Below are positions 63,509-64,000 of a stretch of DNA of 64,000 bases, one piece after another. The position numbers and the translations under genes were made by a program. The notes under the pieces are model-generated. The model searched no databases, had not been told where the DNA came from, and worked only from the letters and a program-made list of their open reading frames with translations. Each line of letters starts with the position of its first letter. Positions within the stretch are counted from its first letter, which is position 1. The stretch comes from Methanobrevibacter ruminantium (GTDB lineage: Archaea; Methanobacteriota; Methanobacteria; Methanobacteriales; Methanobacteriaceae): assembly GCA_004553595.1 (NCBI GenBank), contig SFKZ01000002.1, positions 124,001 through 188,000 of the forward strand, written 5' to 3'.

Positions 63509-64000
63509 TTATTTAGGCAAAGGAATATTCTCTTCACATACACATACATCAACCAAAAATGGATGATTGGGACTAAACGCCTCATCAATAGCCAAATCAA
63601 GATCATCTCTAGATTCAACTCTCATTGAATCGATTCCATAAGCTTCAGCCAATTTAGCAAAATTCGGATTTGAGAGATCAATTTGATACTTATCCATATC
63701 ATAAACTGTTTCTTCCCATTGGCGAATGATTCCCAATTGTGAGTTATCTATAATGAAAATTTTCACATTCAAGTCATATTCCCTAATTGTAGCCAATTCC
63801 TGAATGACCATCTGAATGTCTCCATCACCGCATATGACAACGACTTGATCATATGGATGGGCAATAGATACACCAATGGAAGCGGGCAAACCATAACCCA
63901 TTGGTCCAAATCCTCCTGAGAACAAGAGTTTTCCAAACCTGTCATTTTTGGAAAGCAATGTTGTCCAGGTTGTATGGGTTCCTGCATCTGAGAGGAAATA
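63509..64000 (-). CDS. ilvB: acetolactate synthase large (catalytic) subunit, C-terminal part
   Basis: Thiamine-diphosphate enzyme for branched-chain amino acid synthesis. The frame runs open to the window edge, about 163 residues of the C-terminal domain. The ThDP motif is VICGDGDIQMVIQELATI with VKIFIIDNSQLGIIRQWEE, the family signature, and FSGGFGPMGYGLPASIG precedes it. The stop is at 63509. The rest of the gene, and the usual small subunit ilvN, are outside the window. Confidence 0.95.
   Translation of the reverse strand, partial: YFLSDAGTHTTWTTLLSKNDRFGKLLFSGGFGPMGYGLPASIGVSIAHPYDQVVVICGDGDIQMVIQELATIREYDLNVKIFIIDNSQLGIIRQWEETVYDMDKYQIDLSNPNFAKLAEAYGIDSMRVESRDDLDLAIDEAFSPNHPFLVDVCVCEENIPLPK

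Overview
The window reads as chromosomal DNA from a gut or rumen methanogenic archaeon of the order Methanobacteriales, most likely Methanobrevibacter. The DNA is very AT-rich with long A/T-only spacers. Ribosome binding sites are GGTGA or GGAGG, and promoters are TATA boxes of the TTTATATA type. Archaeal markers include ribosomal protein S3Ae, PelA, Cdc48/VAT, Orc1/Cdc6, ATP-dependent DNA ligase, RtcB plus archease, ApgM, the methanopterin enzyme MptE and methanogenesis marker protein 8. No tRNA, rRNA, CRISPR array, transposase or integrase was seen.

Layout. 1-5.2 kb: pelA (partial), tyrA, a ClC chloride transporter, a NifX-like protein and a flavoredoxin-like gene split by a 5-bp repeat. 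5.3-9.1 kb (minus): GshA-type glutamate-cysteine ligase, a second GCS2-like ligase and a class II amidotransferase, which together look like a gamma-glutamyl thiol or peptide pathway. 9.1-20.8 kb: rps3ae behind a long palindrome-containing spacer, then a DUF92 membrane protein, apgM, glmM, a rubredoxin too short for routine ORF calling, glmU, a gamma-carbonic anhydrase, hisC, a radical-SAM activase and an ASCH-TPR fusion. 21.0-29.0 kb (minus): a compact three-gene accessory operon of DUF6361 protein, phospholipase-D-fold protein and a giant SNF2-type helicase. This is the best candidate for an undescribed, probably anti-phage, system.

29.1-35.8 kb (minus): two tandem M14-like zinc hydrolase paralogues, a second glmM, a membrane-anchored OB-fold protein, DNA ligase and thiC. 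36.3-39.9 kb: an SDR pseudogene with three lesions, a frameshifted CDF cation transporter, a MarR regulator and a universal stress protein. 40-41.7 kb: queE-queD-queC for preQ0/archaeosine. 41.9-48.9 kb: methanogenesis marker 8, cdc48, a phytol-kinase-like membrane protein, a tocopherol-cyclase/CrtC-like protein and a zinc-ribbon protein. 49-57.5 kb: an XRE regulator, an unrecognised acidic protein, MTA phosphorylase, rtcB, a small membrane protein, archease, an Orc1/Cdc6, mptE and surE. 57.6-64 kb: a ferredoxin-domain aldo/keto reductase, a frameshifted metallophosphoesterase, a class V aminotransferase, a GerW(YtfJ)/DUF2953(YtfI)-like pair with a third small gene, and partial ilvB.

Four genes (flavoredoxin, SDR, CDF transporter, metallophosphoesterase) carry short indels. 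The SDR also has a nonsense codon and a glycine-motif change and is therefore a genuine pseudogene. The other three could be real decay, switching or assembly error. All annotations rest on reading the sequence and on family knowledge; no database search was run.
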